NCBI RefSeq assembly: GCF_030653755.1
Contig: NZ_JAURYU010000024.1
Location: forward strand, 57,502-121,501
Length of the DNA stretch: 64,000 bases
Direction of reading: 5' to 3'
Origin: Methylotenera sp.
GTDB lineage: Bacteria > Pseudomonadota > Gammaproteobacteria > Burkholderiales > Methylophilaceae
Below the pieces are notes generated by a model, which worked only from the letters and a program-made list of their open reading frames with translations, searched no databases and had not been told where the DNA came from. This document shows positions 40,663-52,326 of this stretch, in pieces (within the stretch, counting starts at the first letter, position 1; every line of letters starts with the position of its first letter). A program made the translations under genes and the position numbers.

Positions 40663-42981
40663 TTGTTACTGCCATTGTCTAAACCCATCTTAAAAATTGC
40701 ACTTGATGTGCCACTCGCACGCTTATTTGATTACTTAAGTGCGGATCAGCATGTACAGATTGGCCAGCGTGTATTGGTACCGTTTGGGCGCCGTAATCAA
40801 ATTGGCATCGTGATGGGCAAAGCAGACACTAGTGAGTTTGCCGTAGAAAAACTTAAACCCATTACGCAGGCATTTGTTGAAGAGGCACCACTTGATGCTG
40901 AAATGTTAAGTTTGATCAAGTTTAGTGCGGACTATTATCACTATCCATTTGGACAGGCGTTGCTGGCAGCGTTACCCGCACGTTTACGTCAAGTAGCGCC
41001 AGCGGTATCGCGTAAACAATATTTATATCAAATCACTGATTTAGGTCGGCAAGTCGATATTGAGTCTATGCCCAAAAGGCAGCGTGTATTACGACAGGTG
41101 CTGGCGGCATTACAAGTAAACAACGCACAAACTGAAACAGAACTTGATGAATTGTCTGCCAGTGCGCGCAAGGCGGCAAAAGAGCTGGTGGCTTTAGCTT
41201 ATGCGACCAGTGAGCAAGTGCTGGCAATAAAGCGTGTGCCTGCAATATTAAATACGCCACAACCCGCACTGAATGAAGAGCAAGCGCAGGCTGTAGCAAG
41301 CATTACACAAGATATTAAAATGTTTAAGGCTTGGTTGTTGCATGGCATCACGGGCAGTGGGAAAACCGAAGTTTATATTCGATTGATGCAGCATATTTTG
41401 CAAGAGGCGCAAGATAAACTAGAAGCAAAAAATAATACGCATGGCTCGATTGCAACAAAGCATGAACCAACTAGCGCTCAGATACTGGTGCTGGTGCCTG
41501 AAATCAACTTGACGCCACAGCTTGAAGCCAGATTTAGAGCTCGATTGCCTCAATATAGCTTGGTGAGCTTACATAGCAGTCTAAGCGAAAGTGAGCGCTT
41601 ACATAATTGGCAGTTAGCACAAACTGGTGCTGCACAAATTATTATAGGTACGCGGCTTTCAATTTTTACGCCTATGCCTAATTTAAAGCTAATTATTATT
41701 GATGAGGAGCATGATAGCTCCTATAAGCAGCAAGATAGTATGCGCTACCATGCGCGTGATGTTGCTTTGGTGCGGGCAAAACGGCTGAATATTCCAGTTG
41801 TGTTGGGCTCTGCAACGCCAGCATTAGAAAGCTGGTACAACGCAATGGGCAACAGTGTGCAGACTTCAAATGCGGCGCCTAGCAATAGTCAGCCTAATAA
41901 ATACGGCTTGCTCACATTAAAACAGCGTGCGGTCACTGCGGCACAGCTGCCTAAAATTGATTGTATTGATACCACTAAGGTAAATTTGCAACATGGCCTA
42001 ACACCACAGCTCATCACTGCATTGCGTTTACGGCTAGAGCGTAAAGAGCAATCGTTATTGTTTATTAATCGCCGTGGCTATTCGCCTGTATTGTTGTGCT
42101 CTGCCTGCCATTGGATAGCGCCATGCACACGTTGCAGTAGTCGCTTGGTCGTGCATTTAGGGCAAAGAAAGCTACGTTGCCATCATTGCGGGCATGAGCA
42201 GCGAATTCCGAACCAGTGCCCAAGCTGCGGTGATGCAGATTTGCATCCGACTGGCCATGGTACGCAGCGCTTAGAGCAAACCTTGGCGCAGTTGTTACCT
42301 AATGCGCGTATCGCAAGGGTGGATCGTGACAGTATTAGCCGTAAGCATGCTTTGGTCGAGATTTTAGATAAAGTACACAATCAGGAAATAGATATTTTAG
42401 TGGGTACGCAGATGCTGGCTAAAGGACATGACTTTCCTAACTTAACGTTAGTGGGCGTGATTGATACTGATAGCGCGCTACATAGCCCAGACTTTAGGGC
42501 GAGTGAGCGTTTGTTTGCACAGCTAATGCAAGTGGCTGGACGTGCTGGTCGTGCTGATAAAGTGGGGCAAGTGATTATTCAGACTGCATTTCCAGATCAT
42601 GCACTATTTAATGCATTACGCACGCAAGATTATGCAAGTTATGCCAATGACTTGTTGCAAGAGCGTGCACAAGTGCAGTTTCCACCCTATGTGTTTACTG
42701 CTTTACTGCGTGCGGAAGCGCATGATTTTACATTGGTGCAGAAGTTTCTACAGTTTGCGTTTGTGCAGGCCAGACAACTTAGCACGCATGTTGTTACTTA
42801 TGACCCTGTACGGCCGCAGATGGAGCGCCTAAAAGGGATGGAGCGCGCTTATATTTTAATGCATTCCACCCAGCGACCCGCACTGCAAAAACTGCTAACC
42901 CAACTGGTTACAGAACTAAGGCAAAATAAACTGAGCGCTAAAGTTAGATGGGCTATTGACGTAAACCCTTTAGAGTTTTAG
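40663..42981 (+). CDS. priA: Primosomal protein N' (replication restart helicase PriA)
   Basis: 3'-to-5' helicase that restarts collapsed forks. The 772 residues begin with the 3'-binding domain (LKIALDVPLARLFDYLSADQ, VGQRVLVPFGRR-like text). Walker A is HGITGSGKTEVYIRL and Walker B is LIIIDEEHDSSYKQQDSMRY. The zinc cluster is CSACHWIAPCTRC with CHHCGH and CPSCGDADL. Helicase motifs V-VI read GTQMLAKGHDFPNLTLVGV and QVAGRAGRADKVGQV. The ORF start is TTG; a second in-frame TTG at 40675 is equally possible. Confidence 0.96.
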   Translation: MLLPLSKPILKIALDVPLARLFDYLSADQHVQIGQRVLVPFGRRNQIGIVMGKADTSEFAVEKLKPITQAFVEEAPLDAEMLSLIKFSADYYHYPFGQALLAALPARLRQVAPAVSRKQYLYQITDLGRQVDIESMPKRQRVLRQVLAALQVNNAQTETELDELSASARKAAKELVALAYATSEQVLAIKRVPAILNTPQPALNEEQAQAVASITQDIKMFKAWLLHGITGSGKTEVYIRLMQHILQEAQDKLEAKNNTHGSIATKHEPTSAQILVLVPEINLTPQLEARFRARLPQYSLVSLHSSLSESERLHNWQLAQTGAAQIIIGTRLSIFTPMPNLKLIIIDEEHDSSYKQQDSMRYHARDVALVRAKRLNIPVVLGSATPALESWYNAMGNSVQTSNAAPSNSQPNKYGLLTLKQRAVTAAQLPKIDCIDTTKVNLQHGLTPQLITALRLRLERKEQSLLFINRRGYSPVLLCSACHWIAPCTRCSSRLVVHLGQRKLRCHHCGHEQRIPNQCPSCGDADLHPTGHGTQRLEQTLAQLLPNARIARVDRDSISRKHALVEILDKVHNQEIDILVGTQMLAKGHDFPNLTLVGVIDTDSALHSPDFRASERLFAQLMQVAGRAGRADKVGQVIIQTAFPDHALFNALRTQDYASYANDLLQERAQVQFPPYVFTALLRAEAHDFTLVQKFLQFAFVQARQLSTHVVTYDPVRPQMERLKGMERAYILMHSTQRPALQKLLTQLVTELRQNKLSAKVRWAIDVNPLEF

Positions 42982-43042
42982 TGCTAATACACGTATATGT
43001 AAGCTACAGGGTAGCCAAAATGCAGTAAAATAATACCTCAAT

Positions 43043-43116
43043 GCGGGTGTAGTTCAATGGTAGAACGCTAGCTTCCCAAGCTCGATACGCGGGTTCGATT
43101 CCCGTCACCCGCTCCA
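43043..43116 (+). tRNA. tRNA-Gly (anticodon CCC)
   Basis: A 74-base gene including CCA. Acceptor GCGGGTG pairs with CACCCGC; the D arm is GTTC-N7-GAAC; the anticodon loop TTCCCAA gives CCC; the T arm is GGG-TTCGATT-CCC. The anticodon stem CTAGC/GCTCG has one T-C mismatch. Reads GGG codons. Confidence 0.95.
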
Positions 43117-43140
43117 ACTTTAGTGATTAGCGATAATATT

Positions 43141-44001
43141 ATGGCAAACCAAGCACCCCCGTCAGTTTTAACATTCGCAGGTACAGACCCAAGTAGTGGT
43201 GCTGGGCTACAGGCAGATATACTTACGTTCGCCAGTATCGGCTGTCATCCACTGTCAGTGGTGACTGCAATTACTGCGCAAGATACCGTCGGTGTTGATG
43301 GTGTATTAGCTATGGATCCTGATTGGGTCAATGATCAAGCGCGTGCGATTTTAGAAGACGTACAAGTCTCTGCATTTAAGTTGGGGCTGTTGGGCTCAGT
43401 TGAAAATATCGCGGTGATTGCTGAAATCATGGCAGATTATCCCGATATCCCTTTGCTGATTGACCCAATCTTAACCTCTGGCCGTGGTGATGATTTAAGT
43501 AATGATGAAATGATGGAGGCAATGGTTGAGTTGCTGTTTCCACAAGCCACATTAATTACGCCTAACAGTTTAGAGGCACGTAAGTTTGCGTTTGCAGACG
43601 AAGCTGAAGAAGTCGGATTAACCTCTTTGGATGAGAGTGCCGCACGATTGTTGGCAATGGGTAGTGAGTATGTGTTGATTACGGGTACACATGAACGCAC
43701 CACCGAAGTCACTAACACACTGTATGGTGAAGATAAGTTGATTAAGGCCTATAAATGGGAGCGTTTGGCTGGCAGTTATCATGGTTCAGGTTGTACGCTT
43801 ACCAGTGCAATTGCCGCCTGTATGGCGCATGGCCTCAGCATTGAAGAAGCCGTGCTAGAAGCGCAAGAATATACATGGCAAACCCTTAAAAATGGATTCA
43901 GACCTGGCATGGGTCAGTACATTCCAGACCGCATGTTCTGGGCACGAGATGAAGAAGACCCTGTCATCAATAGCGGTGATGGCAGTGTGAAAACACACTA
44001 G
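43141..44001 (+). CDS. thiD: Hydroxymethylpyrimidine / phosphomethylpyrimidine kinase
   Basis: Phosphorylates HMP and HMP-P to HMP-PP for thiamine synthesis. I chose the ATG at 43141 (MANQAPPSVLTFAGTDPSSG, 286 residues) 25 bases after the tRNA. The ribokinase-type signature AGTDPSSGAGLQADILTFAS, LIDPILTSGRGDDL, TPNSLEARKF and the catalytic GSYHGSGCTLTSAIAA are present. It is followed directly by thiE, which uses its product. Confidence 0.95.
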   Translation: MANQAPPSVLTFAGTDPSSGAGLQADILTFASIGCHPLSVVTAITAQDTVGVDGVLAMDPDWVNDQARAILEDVQVSAFKLGLLGSVENIAVIAEIMADYPDIPLLIDPILTSGRGDDLSNDEMMEAMVELLFPQATLITPNSLEARKFAFADEAEEVGLTSLDESAARLLAMGSEYVLITGTHERTTEVTNTLYGEDKLIKAYKWERLAGSYHGSGCTLTSAIAACMAHGLSIEEAVLEAQEYTWQTLKNGFRPGMGQYIPDRMFWARDEEDPVINSGDGSVKTH

Positions 44002-44014
44002 ACCTGAGCTTAGT

Positions 44015-44635
44015 ATGTCGGTGATTAAAGGGTTGTACGCAATTACGCCAGATGAGCAAGACACGGATGTCTTGCTTGCAAAGGTGGAGGCTGCCTTGCA
44101 GGGTGGTATTGGTGTTTTGCAATACCGCAACAAGTTAGCTAATCACAAGCTTCAAACGCAACAGGCGCGTGCCTTGTTGCCGCTGTGTCGTCAATATCAA
44201 GTGCCTTTTATCATCAATGACTCAATCAAACTTTGCCTCACTTTAGATGCTGATGGCGTACATTTGGGCGCAGATGATGGCAATTTAACCGAAGCTAGAG
44301 CCAGATTGGGCAGCAATAAGATTTTGGGTGCCTCTTGTTATAATCGTTTCGATTTAGCCGTTTCTGCACAGCAGCTAGGTGCAGATTACGTAGCGTTTGG
44401 CGCCTGCTTTGCTTCAAGCACTAAGCCCAATGCGCCAGTGGCGGGTTTACATTTATTCACCCAAGCAAAAGCAGAACTTAATGTTCCCACCGTAGCGATT
44501 GGCGGCATCACATTAAAAAACGCACCGCTAGCGATTGCCGCTGGCGCAAACTCAGTGGCGATCATCAATGCAATTTTTAATGCAGATGACGTAAAATTAA
44601 CCTCTCAACAATTTTCAAAGTTATTTCAATCATGA
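44015..44635 (+). CDS. thiE: Thiamine-phosphate synthase
   Basis: Joins HMP-PP and thiazole phosphate to thiamine phosphate. The 206 residues form a TIM barrel with [48 protein letters not shown] and [20 protein letters not shown]. The motif ADDGN carries diphosphate-binding residues and [20 protein letters not shown] binds phosphate. It is coupled to hemL by an ATGA overlap and lies 13 bases after thiD. Confidence 0.95.
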   Translation: MSVIKGLYAITPDEQDTDVLLAKVEAALQGGIGVLQYRNKLANHKLQTQQARALLPLCRQYQVPFIINDSIKLCLTLDADGVHLGADDGNLTEARARLGSNKILGASCYNRFDLAVSAQQLGADYVAFGACFASSTKPNAPVAGLHLFTQAKAELNVPTVAIGGITLKNAPLAIAAGANSVAIINAIFNADDVKLTSQQFSKLFQS

Positions 44636-45921
44636 CCTCAGCCAATCAAACTCTATTTGAAAAATCACAGCAACTTATTCCAGGTGGCGTTAATTCGCCA
44701 GTGCGCGCTTTTCGCAGTGTGGGCGGTACGCCAATCTTCTTTAAGAAAGGCTTAGGCGCCAAGTTGTGGGATGTTGATGGCAAAGAGTACATTGATTACA
44801 TTAACTCTTGGGGGCCAATGATTGTTGGCCATGCGCATCCTGACGTGATTAGTGCAGTGCAAGCTGTTGCTGCAAACAGCCTGTCATTTGGTGCACCTAC
44901 GGGGCTGGAGCTAGAGATGGCTACATTAATTAATAAACTGGTGCCGAGCATGGAGCAAGTGCGCTTGGTAAGCAGCGGTACAGAAGCCACCATGAGTGCG
45001 ATTCGCGTGGCACGTGGCTTTACTGGTCGTAATAAGCTGGTGAAGTTTGAAGGTTGCTACCACGGACACTCAGATGCCTTATTGGTAAAAGCAGGCTCTG
45101 GTTTGCTTACATTTGGCGAGCCTAGCTCAGCTGGTGTGCCAGCAGAAGTGGCCGCTCACACATTGACGCTTGAATACAATAATACGCAGCAATTAAAAGA
45201 GTTGTTCGCAAAAGCGGGCGATGAAATCGCCTGCGTCATTATTGAGCCTGTTGTTGGCAATATGAATCTCGTGGTACCTCACATGGAGTTCTTGCAAGCC
45301 TTGCGTGAGCTTTGCACACAACATGGCGCAGTGTTGATTTTTGATGAGGTGATGACAGGCTTCCGCGTACATTTAGGGGGTGCGCAGGCCTTGTATGGTA
45401 TTAAGCCAGATATGACAACGCTGGGTAAAGTAATTGGTGGCGGCTTGCCAGTAGGTGCATTTGGTGGACGCAAGGATATTATGCAGTGCTTGGCGCCACT
45501 AGGTGCGGTTTATCAGGCTGGTACATTGTCAGGTAACCCAGTTGCGGTGACGGCTGGCTTGGAAACATTGAAGCTAATCCAAGCGCCAGACTTTCATACA
45601 AAGTTAGCGGCAAAGACCAAAAAATTGGTTGATGTTTTGGTTTCTGCGGCAAAAGAAGCAGGCGTTGTATTTAGCGCACAAAGTGTAGGTGGTATGTTTG
45701 GCTTGTACTTCAGCGAGCAATGCCCTAGCAGCTTTGCAGAGGTGATGCAGACTAATAAAGAAAATTTCAATCTATTCTTCCATAGCATGTTGGGTGATGG
45801 TGTTTATTTAGGGCCGTCTGCTTTTGAAGCGGGCTTTGTTTCAGCCGCACATACGGATGAAGATATTGACTTTACGCTACAGGCAGCTAAAAAAGCATTT
45901 TTAGCAATTGCTAGTCGGTAG
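44632..45921 (+). CDS. hemL: Glutamate-1-semialdehyde 2,1-aminomutase
   Basis: PLP enzyme making 5-aminolevulinate in the C5 tetrapyrrole pathway. The 429 residues show [40 protein letters not shown], the [10 protein letters not shown] aspartate that pairs with PLP, and the PLP lysine in [18 protein letters not shown]. The C-terminus matches the family. It is translationally coupled with thiE, mixing thiamine and haem synthesis in one transcript; hemE lies 6.4 kb downstream. Confidence 0.98.
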   Translation: MTSANQTLFEKSQQLIPGGVNSPVRAFRSVGGTPIFFKKGLGAKLWDVDGKEYIDYINSWGPMIVGHAHPDVISAVQAVAANSLSFGAPTGLELEMATLINKLVPSMEQVRLVSSGTEATMSAIRVARGFTGRNKLVKFEGCYHGHSDALLVKAGSGLLTFGEPSSAGVPAEVAAHTLTLEYNNTQQLKELFAKAGDEIACVIIEPVVGNMNLVVPHMEFLQALRELCTQHGAVLIFDEVMTGFRVHLGGAQALYGIKPDMTTLGKVIGGGLPVGAFGGRKDIMQCLAPLGAVYQAGTLSGNPVAVTAGLETLKLIQAPDFHTKLAAKTKKLVDVLVSAAKEAGVVFSAQSVGGMFGLYFSEQCPSSFAEVMQTNKENFNLFFHSMLGDGVYLGPSAFEAGFVSAAHTDEDIDFTLQAAKKAFLAIASR

Positions 45922-46017
45922 CATTTAACGCAAACTTTACTTTGCTTTATCGGCTTGCTTTCATGGCTTTTTCATAAAAAATAATTATCTTTCAGTTCTA
46001 TCTTGTTGAACTCATAG

Positions 46018-46053
46018 ACATTTAGCGGTAAACTTGAAGGTTCCGCTAAATGT
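46018..46053 (+). promoter_or_regulatory. Hairpin in the gltB leader
   Basis: ACATTTAGCGG (46018-46028) pairs exactly with CCGCTAAATGT (46043-46053) around a 14-base loop, followed by TTTGTG. It ends 16 bases before the gltB ATG, where no Shine-Dalgarno is seen. It may be the hemL terminator or a leader control element. Confidence 0.55.
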
Positions 46054-46069
46054 TTTGTGATTAGATAAT

Positions 46070-49000
46070 ATGGCAACAGATTTAAGTAAGCAAATTGGTT
46101 CTGAAAACGCACTGGCTGCACACGATGATGTGGCTTCAGTTAATCCTGATTTGTATTCAGGACGACCAGCAAAGCAAGGTTTATACAGACCTTCTAACGA
46201 GCGCGATGCTTGTGGCGTTGGTTTTGTAGCGCATATTAAAGGCAAAAAAAGTCACGATATCGTGCAAAAAGGCTTGGAGCTTTTAACCAACCTAACGCAC
46301 CGTGGCGCGACTGGCTATGACCCTAAGTTGGGTGATGGTGCTGGCTTGCTGATGCAAATGCCTGATGTTTTTATGCGCAAAGAAGCTGCTAAGCTCGGTA
46401 TTGAATTGCCAGCGGCTGGTCAATATGCGGTAGGTAACGTATTTTTACCGCAAACTGCAAAAAATCGCGAAGCCTGTGAAGCTTTATTTACAACAATCGT
46501 TGCTGAAGAAAATCAAACCTTACTAGGCTGGCGTGATGTGCCTGTTGATAACAGCAATATTGCGCAGGCGGCACGTGACGTAGAGCCAACCATGCGCCAA
46601 GTGTTTATCTCAAGCAATGTAGCTGATCAAAACGTATTTGAGCGTAAATTATTTGTAATTCGCAAACGCATAGAGCATGCGGTGCGTGCACTTGAGTTGC
46701 AAGATAATGCGGCGTTCTACATGCCTTCATTGTCATCACGCACTATCGTTTATAAAGGCATGTTGTTAGCTAACGAAGTGGGTATTTATTACAAAGACCT
46801 TAACGACGAAAGCATCGTTTCAGCACTGGCTTTGGTGCACCAACGTTTCTCAACCAATACATTCCCAGCATGGGATTTAGCACATCCATTCCGTATGATT
46901 GCGCATAATGGTGAAATCAATACTGTACAGGGTAACGTGAACTGGATGGCTGCACGTCATGAGGCGATGCGTTCAACCGTAATCGGTGAAGATTTAGAAA
47001 AACTATGGCCATTAATCGCTGAAGGTCAATCAGACTCAGCATGTTTTGATAACTGTTTAGAGCTATTGGTTGCGGGTGGCTACAGCTTGCCACATGCCAT
47101 GATGATGTTGATTCCAGAAGCTTGGTCAGGTAATCCATTAATGGATGAAGAGCGCCGCGCATTCTACGAATATCACGCTGCGTTGATGGAGCCATGGGAT
47201 GGCCCAGCTGCTGTTGCCTTTACAGACGGCCGCATGGTGGGGGCTACGCTAGACCGTAACGGCTTGCGTCCAGCGCGCTACTTGGTTACTGATGATGACA
47301 TCGTGATGATGGCTTCTGAAATGGGCGTGTTGACATTCCCACAAGAGAAAATCGTTAAGAAATGGCGCTTACAACCAGGCAAAATGTTGTTAATCGATAT
47401 GGAGCAAGGCCGCATTATCGATGATGCTGAAGTGAAAAGTCAGCTTGCCACAGCAAAACCATATAAACAATGGATTGAAAAGTCACGCTACTTCTTAAGT
47501 GACATGCCAAAAATTGATGGCCACCTAGAATTAGCGGCTGACTTGCTAGATACACAGCAAGCATTTGGTTACACGCAAGAAGACATCAAGTTTATCTTGC
47601 AGCCAATGATACAAAATGGCGAAGAGGGTTCTGGCTCTATGGGTAACGACGCTGCATTGCCAGTGTTGTCAGCTAAGCCTAAAGTCTTATACAACTATTT
47701 CAAACAGTTGTTTGCACAAGTGACTAACCCGCCAATCGACCCGATTCGCGAAGAGTTGGTGATGTCGTTGATTACATTTATTGGCCCTAAACCAAACTTA
47801 TTGGGTGTGGATGAAACAACGCCACCAATGCGTTTAGAAGCCAGCCAGCCTGTATTGATGTTGGACGAATTGGAGCAATTGAAAGCAATTGCGACATTAA
47901 CGCAAAACCAATATAAATCATTGGTGCTAGATATTACCTATCCTGCTGTGCAGGGTAAGGATGGTATGGCTGCCGCAGTCGCTAGCATTACCAAAGCGGC
48001 ATCAGATGCAGTTCAAAATGGTTTCAACATTCTGATTTTGTCTGATCGCAATGTAAGCGCAGATCGCGTAGCGATTCCCGCCCTATTAGCTTGTTCTGCA
48101 ACGCACGAGCATTTGGTAAAAGCAGGCTTAAGAACCAGCACTGGTTTAGTGGTTGATACAGGTTCAGCACGTGAAGTGCATCACTTTGCGCTATTAGCAG
48201 GTTACGGTGCAGAGGCTGTCTGTCCATGGCTCACATTTGAGACCATTAAAGACATGGCATTAGATAGCTACACTGCCAATAAGAACTTTGTCAAAGCAAT
48301 TAGCAAAGGTCTGTATAAAGTGATGTCTAAAATGGGCATCTCCACTTACCAATCTTACTGTGGCGCACAAATTTTTGAAGCGATTGGTTTAAATAGTGCA
48401 TTTGTTGAGCAGTACTTTACTGGCACAGTGACCAATATTGAAGGTATCGGTTTAGATCAAGTGTCTGAAGAGGCAGTGCGTTTGCATACGGCAGCTTTTG
48501 GTACAGATCCAGTGCTGGCAAACCACCTAGAGGCAGGCGGGGAGTATGCTTTCCGCGTGCGTGGTGAAGAGCACACTTGGACGCCAGAGTCAGTAGCGAA
48601 ACTGCAAAATGCAACACGTACTGGTAAATATGACACTTACAAAGAGTACGCTAAATTAATTAATGATCAATCACGTCGCCATATGACGCTACGTGGTTTG
48701 TTTGAAATTAAACCAGCAGGTGCAGCGATTCCTCTAGACAGTGTAGAGTCTGCTAAAGAAATCGTTAAACGTTTTGCTACTGGTGCGATGTCATTGGGTT
48801 CTATCTCAACTGAAGCACACGCAACCTTGGCCATCGCGATGAACCGTATTGGCGGTAAGTCTAATACTGGTGAAGGTGGTGAAGATGCAAAACGCTTTAT
48901 TCCCGTTGCGAATGCTTCAACGATGGCTGACGTATTAGGCGCAAACCTGATTGAGTCAAACATTAACCTAAAAGCTGGCGACTCAATGCGCTCTAGCATT

Positions 49001-50761
49001 AAGCAAGTGGCATCTGGCCGCTTTGGTGTGACGGCTGAATACTTGGCGAATGCTGACCAAATCCAAATTAAAATGGCACAAGGTGCAAAACCTGGTGAAG
49101 GCGGTCAGTTACCTGGTCACAAAGTGTCTGAGTACATTGCTAAATTACGCTTCTCGGTACCTGGCGTAGGCTTGATTTCACCTCCTCCGCACCATGATAT
49201 TTATTCAATTGAAGATTTAGCACAGCTAATTCATGATTTGAAAAATGCTAACCCTAAAGCATCAATTTCAGTGAAATTAGTGTCTGAAACTGGTGTAGGT
49301 ACGGTTGCAGCTGGCGTGGCAAAAGCAAAATCTGACCATATCGTGATTGCAGGTCATGATGGTGGTACTGGTGCATCCCCAATTTCATCGATTAAACATG
49401 CGGGTGCGCCTTGGGAGTTAGGTCTATCTGAGACACAACAAACCTTGGTATTGAACCAATTGCGTGGCCGTGTGGTTGTGCAAGTTGACGGCCAAATGAA
49501 GACAGGCCGTGACGTAGTGATCGGTGCCTTATTAGGTGCAGATGAGTTTGGTTTTGCGACAGCGCCGTTAGTGGTAGAGGGCTGTATCATGATGCGTAAG
49601 TGTCATTTGAACACTTGCCCAGTGGGTGTTGCAACGCAAGATCCAGAATTGCGCAAGCGCTTTACAGGTCAACCTGAGCATGTGGTGAATTATTTCTTCT
49701 TTGTGGCTGAAGAAGTGCGTGAGTTAATGGCTTCTATGGGTATCGCTAAGTTTGATGACTTAATTGGTCGCCCAGATTTATTAGACATGCAAGCTGGTAT
49801 CGACCACTGGAAAATTAGCGGCCTAGATTTCAGCAAAGTATTCCATCAACCAGATATGCCAGCTAGTGTTTCACGTAAAAACAATGACGTGCAAGATCAC
49901 GGTTTGATTAATGCATTGGATAATCAACTGGTCGCACTTGCAAAACCAGCGTTAGAAAAAGGTGAAAAAGTAGTGTTGGATATACCAATCACTAATACTA
50001 ACCGTACTGTAGGTACTATGCTGTCAAATCAGGTAGCGACGCGCTACGGTAATGCTGGTTTGCCGCACGACACGATTCGCGTGAACTTCACAGGTACGTC
50101 TGGCCAAAGCTTTGCGGCATTCCTTGCTAAGGGTATTACATTTGACTTAACAGGCGAAGGTAATGACTATGTAGGTAAAGGTTTGTGCGGCGGCCGAATC
50201 GTGATTAAGCCACCGAAAGCATTCCGTGGTATTTCACACGAGAACATTATTGTGGGTAACACCGTGATGTTCGGCGCAACAACGGGTGAAAGTTATTTCA
50301 GCGGCGTGGCAGGTGAGCGTTTCTGTGTGCGTAATTCAGGCGCTACTGCAGTGGTTGAAGGCGTTGGTAACCACGGTTGCGAATACATGACAGGCGGCAC
50401 TGTGGTTGTGTTAGGCGTGACTGGCCAAAACTTTGCGGCTGGTATGAGTGGCGGCGTAGCTTATGTTTACGATGAAGATGGGTTATTTGCAAAACGTTGC
50501 AATATGGGCATGGTGTCTTTAGAGAAGGTTGAGCACGTTGACAATGTGGCGGCTGATGCGGTGCACCATTTGAATCAGCCTGATGAAGTGACATTGCTTG
50601 CTTTAATCAACAAGCACGTTGAATACACTGACAGTGAGCGCGCTAAAGCGCTACTTGCTGATTGGGATAATGCGCGCGCCAAGTTTGTTAAAGTGATGCC
50701 AAATGAATATAAACGCGCCTTAATCGAGCTTGCTGAAGATAAAGCGTTGGTAGCGGCTTAG
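46070..50761 (+). CDS. gltB: Glutamate synthase (NADPH) large subunit
   Basis: GOGAT alpha subunit, converting glutamine and 2-oxoglutarate to glutamate. The 1563 residues begin with a propeptide removed to expose Cys48 in [20 protein letters not shown], the glutaminase nucleophile. The FMN-binding synthase domain has [30 protein letters not shown] and [14 protein letters not shown]. The 3Fe-4S cluster cysteines are in [19 protein letters not shown]. The C-terminal right-handed beta helix has [23 protein letters not shown] and [16 protein letters not shown]. It is followed 56 bases later by gltD. Confidence 0.98.
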   Translation: MATDLSKQIGSENALAAHDDVASVNPDLYSGRPAKQGLYRPSNERDACGVGFVAHIKGKKSHDIVQKGLELLTNLTHRGATGYDPKLGDGAGLLMQMPDVFMRKEAAKLGIELPAAGQYAVGNVFLPQTAKNREACEALFTTIVAEENQTLLGWRDVPVDNSNIAQAARDVEPTMRQVFISSNVADQNVFERKLFVIRKRIEHAVRALELQDNAAFYMPSLSSRTIVYKGMLLANEVGIYYKDLNDESIVSALALVHQRFSTNTFPAWDLAHPFRMIAHNGEINTVQGNVNWMAARHEAMRSTVIGEDLEKLWPLIAEGQSDSACFDNCLELLVAGGYSLPHAMMMLIPEAWSGNPLMDEERRAFYEYHAALMEPWDGPAAVAFTDGRMVGATLDRNGLRPARYLVTDDDIVMMASEMGVLTFPQEKIVKKWRLQPGKMLLIDMEQGRIIDDAEVKSQLATAKPYKQWIEKSRYFLSDMPKIDGHLELAADLLDTQQAFGYTQEDIKFILQPMIQNGEEGSGSMGNDAALPVLSAKPKVLYNYFKQLFAQVTNPPIDPIREELVMSLITFIGPKPNLLGVDETTPPMRLEASQPVLMLDELEQLKAIATLTQNQYKSLVLDITYPAVQGKDGMAAAVASITKAASDAVQNGFNILILSDRNVSADRVAIPALLACSATHEHLVKAGLRTSTGLVVDTGSAREVHHFALLAGYGAEAVCPWLTFETIKDMALDSYTANKNFVKAISKGLYKVMSKMGISTYQSYCGAQIFEAIGLNSAFVEQYFTGTVTNIEGIGLDQVSEEAVRLHTAAFGTDPVLANHLEAGGEYAFRVRGEEHTWTPESVAKLQNATRTGKYDTYKEYAKLINDQSRRHMTLRGLFEIKPAGAAIPLDSVESAKEIVKRFATGAMSLGSISTEAHATLAIAMNRIGGKSNTGEGGEDAKRFIPVANASTMADVLGANLIESNINLKAGDSMRSSIKQVASGRFGVTAEYLANADQIQIKMAQGAKPGEGGQLPGHKVSEYIAKLRFSVPGVGLISPPPHHDIYSIEDLAQLIHDLKNANPKASISVKLVSETGVGTVAAGVAKAKSDHIVIAGHDGGTGASPISSIKHAGAPWELGLSETQQTLVLNQLRGRVVVQVDGQMKTGRDVVIGALLGADEFGFATAPLVVEGCIMMRKCHLNTCPVGVATQDPELRKRFTGQPEHVVNYFFFVAEEVRELMASMGIAKFDDLIGRPDLLDMQAGIDHWKISGLDFSKVFHQPDMPASVSRKNNDVQDHGLINALDNQLVALAKPALEKGEKVVLDIPITNTNRTVGTMLSNQVATRYGNAGLPHDTIRVNFTGTSGQSFAAFLAKGITFDLTGEGNDYVGKGLCGGRIVIKPPKAFRGISHENIIVGNTVMFGATTGESYFSGVAGERFCVRNSGATAVVEGVGNHGCEYMTGGTVVVLGVTGQNFAAGMSGGVAYVYDEDGLFAKRCNMGMVSLEKVEHVDNVAADAVHHLNQPDEVTLLALINKHVEYTDSERAKALLADWDNARAKFVKVMPNEYKRALIELAEDKALVAA

Positions 50762-50817
50762 AGTCGCTTTTAATATGAAACAAGTAAAGAGACTCTTTTG
50801 GGAAAAGGCTTTATAGT

Positions 50818-52245
50818 ATGGGTAAAGTAACGGGATTTATGGAATTTGAACGCCTGTCCGAGGCAAATTTGCCTGTTCAGGATCGCGTTAAGAATTACAA
50901 AGAATTTGTGCTGCATTTAACAGATGACCAAGCTAAGCAGCAAGGCGCGCGCTGTATGGATTGTGGTATTCCGTTTTGTACAACGGGCTGTCCAATCAAC
51001 AATATCATTCCTGACTGGAATGATTTGGTGTATCAACAAGACTGGCGTAGCGCGATTGATGTATTGCATTCAACCAATAACTTCCCAGAATTCACTGGTC
51101 GTATCTGCCCTGCTCCATGTGAAGCAGCATGTACGCTGAACATCAACGCGGATGCAGTTGGTATTAAATCAATTGAGCATGCAATCATTGATAAAGCTTG
51201 GGAAAATGACTGGGTTCAACCGCAAGTCAACCCAAACAAAACTGGCAAAAAAGTGGCTGTAGTTGGTTCTGGCCCTGCTGGTTTAGCCGCTGCGCAACAA
51301 TTAGCGCGTGCTGGTCACAGCGTTGTAGTTTTAGAAAAAAATAGCCGTATCGGTGGTTTGTTGCGTTACGGTATTCCTGACTTCAAAATGGAAAAATCGC
51401 ACATTGACCGCCGCATGGCGCAAATGGAAGTGGAAGGCGTTGAGTTCCGCGTCAATCAGCATGTGGGTGAAAATGTAAATGCTGATGACTTAGTGGCTGA
51501 ATTTGATGCCGTGGTATTGGCAGCAGGGGCAGAGCAGCCTCGTGATTTGCCAGTGACTGGCCGTGAGTTAAATGGCGTACATTTTGCAATGGACTTTTTA
51601 ACACCACAAAACAAAGTGGTCGCTGGCGATACCATCCCTGATCAAATTAAAGCCACAGGTAAGCATGTGATTGTAATTGGCGGCGGTGATACAGGTTCTG
51701 ACTGTGTGGGTACATCAAACCGTCATGGTGCATTAAGCATTACGCAGTTTGAGTTGATGCCACAGCCACCTGAAAAAGAGAATAAAGAGCTAGTATGGCC
51801 TAACTGGCCACTTAAACTACGGACTTCGAGTTCGCATGAAGAAGGTGTAAGCCGTGATTGGTCAATTACTACCAAAGAGCTGATTGGTGAGAACGGTAAA
51901 GTGGTTGCACTAAAAGGCGCACGTGTGGAATGGATTGACGGCAAAATGTCTGAAATCGCTGGCTCTGAATTTACGATTCCAGCAGACTTGGTATTTTTAG
52001 CGATGGGCTTTGTTTCACCAATACAAAAATTGCTAGAAGCGTTTGGTGTAGAAAAAGACAATCGTGGTAATGCCAAAGCGACTACTGATGGCGATGCAAG
52101 TTACAAAACAAACAAAGATAAAGTATTTGCTGCTGGTGATGTACGCCGTGGTCAGTCTTTAGTGGTTTGGGCAATTCGTGAAGGCCGTCAGGCTGCGCGT
52201 GCAGTAGATGAATTTTTAATGGGCTCATCTGTATTGCCACGTTAA
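50818..52245 (+). CDS. gltD: Glutamate synthase (NADPH) small subunit
   Basis: GOGAT beta subunit, passing NADPH electrons through FAD and 4Fe-4S clusters to GltB. The 475 residues start with [20 protein letters not shown], then two cysteine groups ([14 protein letters not shown] and [13 protein letters not shown]) for 4Fe-4S clusters. FAD binding is [25 protein letters not shown] binding is [17 protein letters not shown]. The C-terminal [19 protein letters not shown] closes the FAD site. A terminator follows, so gltBD is the transcription unit. Confidence 0.97.
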   Translation: MGKVTGFMEFERLSEANLPVQDRVKNYKEFVLHLTDDQAKQQGARCMDCGIPFCTTGCPINNIIPDWNDLVYQQDWRSAIDVLHSTNNFPEFTGRICPAPCEAACTLNINADAVGIKSIEHAIIDKAWENDWVQPQVNPNKTGKKVAVVGSGPAGLAAAQQLARAGHSVVVLEKNSRIGGLLRYGIPDFKMEKSHIDRRMAQMEVEGVEFRVNQHVGENVNADDLVAEFDAVVLAAGAEQPRDLPVTGRELNGVHFAMDFLTPQNKVVAGDTIPDQIKATGKHVIVIGGGDTGSDCVGTSNRHGALSITQFELMPQPPEKENKELVWPNWPLKLRTSSSHEEGVSRDWSITTKELIGENGKVVALKGARVEWIDGKMSEIAGSEFTIPADLVFLAMGFVSPIQKLLEAFGVEKDNRGNAKATTDGDASYKTNKDKVFAAGDVRRGQSLVVWAIREGRQAARAVDEFLMGSSVLPR

Positions 52246-52275
52246 GTTAAATTTAAAGTATGACAATGTAAAAAT

Positions 52276-52313
52276 AAAGGATGCAAAGTAAAACTGCTTT
52301 GTGTCCTTTTTTA
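52276..52313 (+). terminator. Terminator after gltBD
   Basis: A 13-base stem (52276-52288 with 52297-52309, two wobble pairs) and an 8-base loop, followed by TTTTTATTT. It lies 30 bases past the gltD stop and just before hemE. Confidence 0.85.
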
Positions 52314-52326
52314 TTTAGGTAATCAA

